Assembly: GCA_004026145.2 (NCBI GenBank)
Contig: CP034991.1
Coordinates: 16,839,127-16,903,126, forward strand
Source of the DNA: Takifugu bimaculatus
Lineage: Eukaryota; Chordata; Actinopteri; Tetraodontiformes; Tetraodontidae
Direction of reading: 5' to 3'
Length of the DNA: 64,000 bases
Numbering within the stretch: position 1 is the stretch's first letter; each line of letters opens with the position of its first letter. Both the position numbers and the translations under genes were made by a program. The notes below the pieces were generated by a model. The model was given only the letters and a program-made list of their open reading frames with translations. It ran no database searches and was not told where the DNA came from. Below are positions 62,594 through 64,000 of this stretch, in pieces.

Positions 62594-64000
62594 ACTGCTC
62601 AACATGCTACTTATTTTTGACATTAGGATATTCCTTTTCTTCCCGGTAACGCAGCATCATGTGTGACACAAATAAAAAGAGAATTCCCAACTGGGTTCGG
62701 GTGCTGATAAATACAGCTGCGTCTCTCCCTCATTGCCTTCTTGTGTGCTTTTAAGTGTTTGCTACCTGGCTGCTGCAGGCCTGTTTGGATGAACTCTTAA
62801 GGATGGATGAAGGGCCCTTGAACATCCTCTATGACCAGTCGCTGACTTTATACTCAGCTCTGCTCATTTGTTATGTTTATTCTATGTTAAAACCCTCTCA
62901 GATGAGATTTAAAATGAGCTGAATTAGCTAAGAAAGACTCAACTCAGAGGAACATTAAAGACATTTACATTTCACTTTGATTTCAAACGTTAAATAGATA
63001 ATAGGCTAAAACCAAAAGACAATGAGAACTCTCTTTCTGCTCTGTTGCTGTTTTTTGTTGCTGAACTACGGTCATTTAGTGTCAATCGTGTGACAACAGA
63101 CCCTGTTAAAGTGAGTAAAGAGTCCACACGGCAATGCCGGACGTTCAACTCAACACGAATCGTTGCTCCTGTGTTCACTGTCGAGCTGCTGGTGACCTAA
63201 ACCGGCGGGTTTTATCAGTGTAATTGTCCCTTTAACTTTGAAAGTCACTCTCTGCAGCTCATCAGCACATTAACAAGCTGTGTGCATCCAGGTTCTCAAC
63301 ATCTGTCTGTGTAGTTCATCACTGTCTGAATGCCCGATTACCTTTTGCCTCATTTTCTCTCATCGCCACGATAAAGCCGTTATTGATGTCAGGGCGGTTG
63401 GGAGAAAAGAGAAAGCGCACCTGCCTGTTTCAGTGAATTAAAGCCTTTATTGTCGGCGAGCGTTTGATAAAGGTCATTAAAAAAAGAAATGTGCTGCTAT
63501 TATTCCACACCCATGTGAAGGGTAATTAGATGTTTCCTCTGGTGGAGGCTCAGGAATTGTCCTTTCTCTGTTTGCTTTGCTTGAACCAGTTATTGATGAA
63601 ATAAAACCATTTGTTTTGTTCAGTTTTATAAAGGGCACCAGTGTGGCAATAAATAAACATGAACCTCTGGATCGGCAGGAGAGCGTGTCTGTGAGTTGTT
63701 TGACTGCGGAGGCGAATCATTCATCTGTGTGACAACTTTTATACTCATTTTTAGTGCTGTAGCGCTCGCCATCTGGCAGCCATATTGGCATGAACGTCTC
63801 TCTGCAGCTCGCTAAACTGCTCCATAAGCAGGATGAACATGTTGCCGATGGCCGGCCATCGCCCTGGCTAAACAGTGGACGTTTGCCTGCATAATTAATG
63901 ATGGCATCTGTTTCAGTGGTTGACTTCGCGGCACGGCAGCCTGTGATGCCTTCCGAACGATGGAAATGATGTGTATTTGCGTCTCATTTTGATTTCTCGA

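Larger units (their letters stand above)
60195..64000 (+). other. tmem132d: tmem132d intron 2 (start), continues past the window
   Basis: Begins at a GTAAGAG donor. I find no exon matching the next TMEM132 segment (which in the family starts AKVKKG) in the remaining 3.8 kb. It contains a short AT run near 60682, a SINE-like fragment (62376-62445) and a CA repeat (62570-62593). Confidence 0.6.

Overview
The window looks like a chromosomal segment of a ray-finned (teleost) fish. The signs are a vertebrate single-exon Frizzled gene, spliced genes with long AT-rich introns and spacers, dense CA/GT and GGAT microsatellites, and fish-type mobile elements (a Ty3/gypsy LTR element, a Tigger/pogo element, several LINE/SINE tails). 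It is not bacterial: there are no operons, and most long open frames are shadows of low-complexity DNA. The finer placement (percomorph-like) is only an impression.

Three protein-coding genes are supported. (1) At the left edge, on the minus strand, are the first two coding exons of piwil1, the germline piRNA-binding Argonaute (1465-1533 and 85-187); the rest lies outside the window. (2) fzd10 (22283-24034, minus) is a complete intronless 583-residue Wnt receptor. (3) A TMEM132-family gene, most likely tmem132d, starts on the plus strand with a signal-peptide exon (52844-52916) and a large second exon (59317-60194), then runs off the right edge. Exon 2 carries a one-base frameshift near 59639. 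The order and orientation piwil1 / fzd10 / tmem132d match the human 12q24.33 neighbourhood in mirror image, which supports all three assignments.

Layout: 1-1.5 kb, piwil1 5' end. 1.5-22 kb, intergenic, with a CTCF-like site, CA repeats, a LINE/SINE tail and an internally deleted gypsy element at 7152-9946 flanked by a perfect 5-bp target duplication. 22-24.9 kb, fzd10 and its CpG-rich 5' flank. 24.9-52.2 kb, a non-coding interval between the divergent fzd10 and tmem132d genes, with possible regulatory DNA around 36-38 kb, G-quadruplex-type runs and a 500-bp GGAT array with higher-order structure. 52.2-52.9 kb, the tmem132d CpG-rich first exon. 53-59.3 kb, intron 1, containing an 805-bp Tigger-like element. 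60.2-64 kb, the beginning of intron 2.

The genes do not form a pathway. fzd10 transduces Wnt signals at the cell surface, piwil1 silences transposons in the germ line, and TMEM132D is a neuronal/glial single-pass membrane protein. They are linked by conserved synteny. I found no CRISPR array, rRNA, convincing tRNA or novel multi-gene system. The most useful observations are the tmem132d frameshift, the gypsy and Tigger structures with their target duplications, the GGAT higher-order repeat and the scattered CTCF-type motifs.
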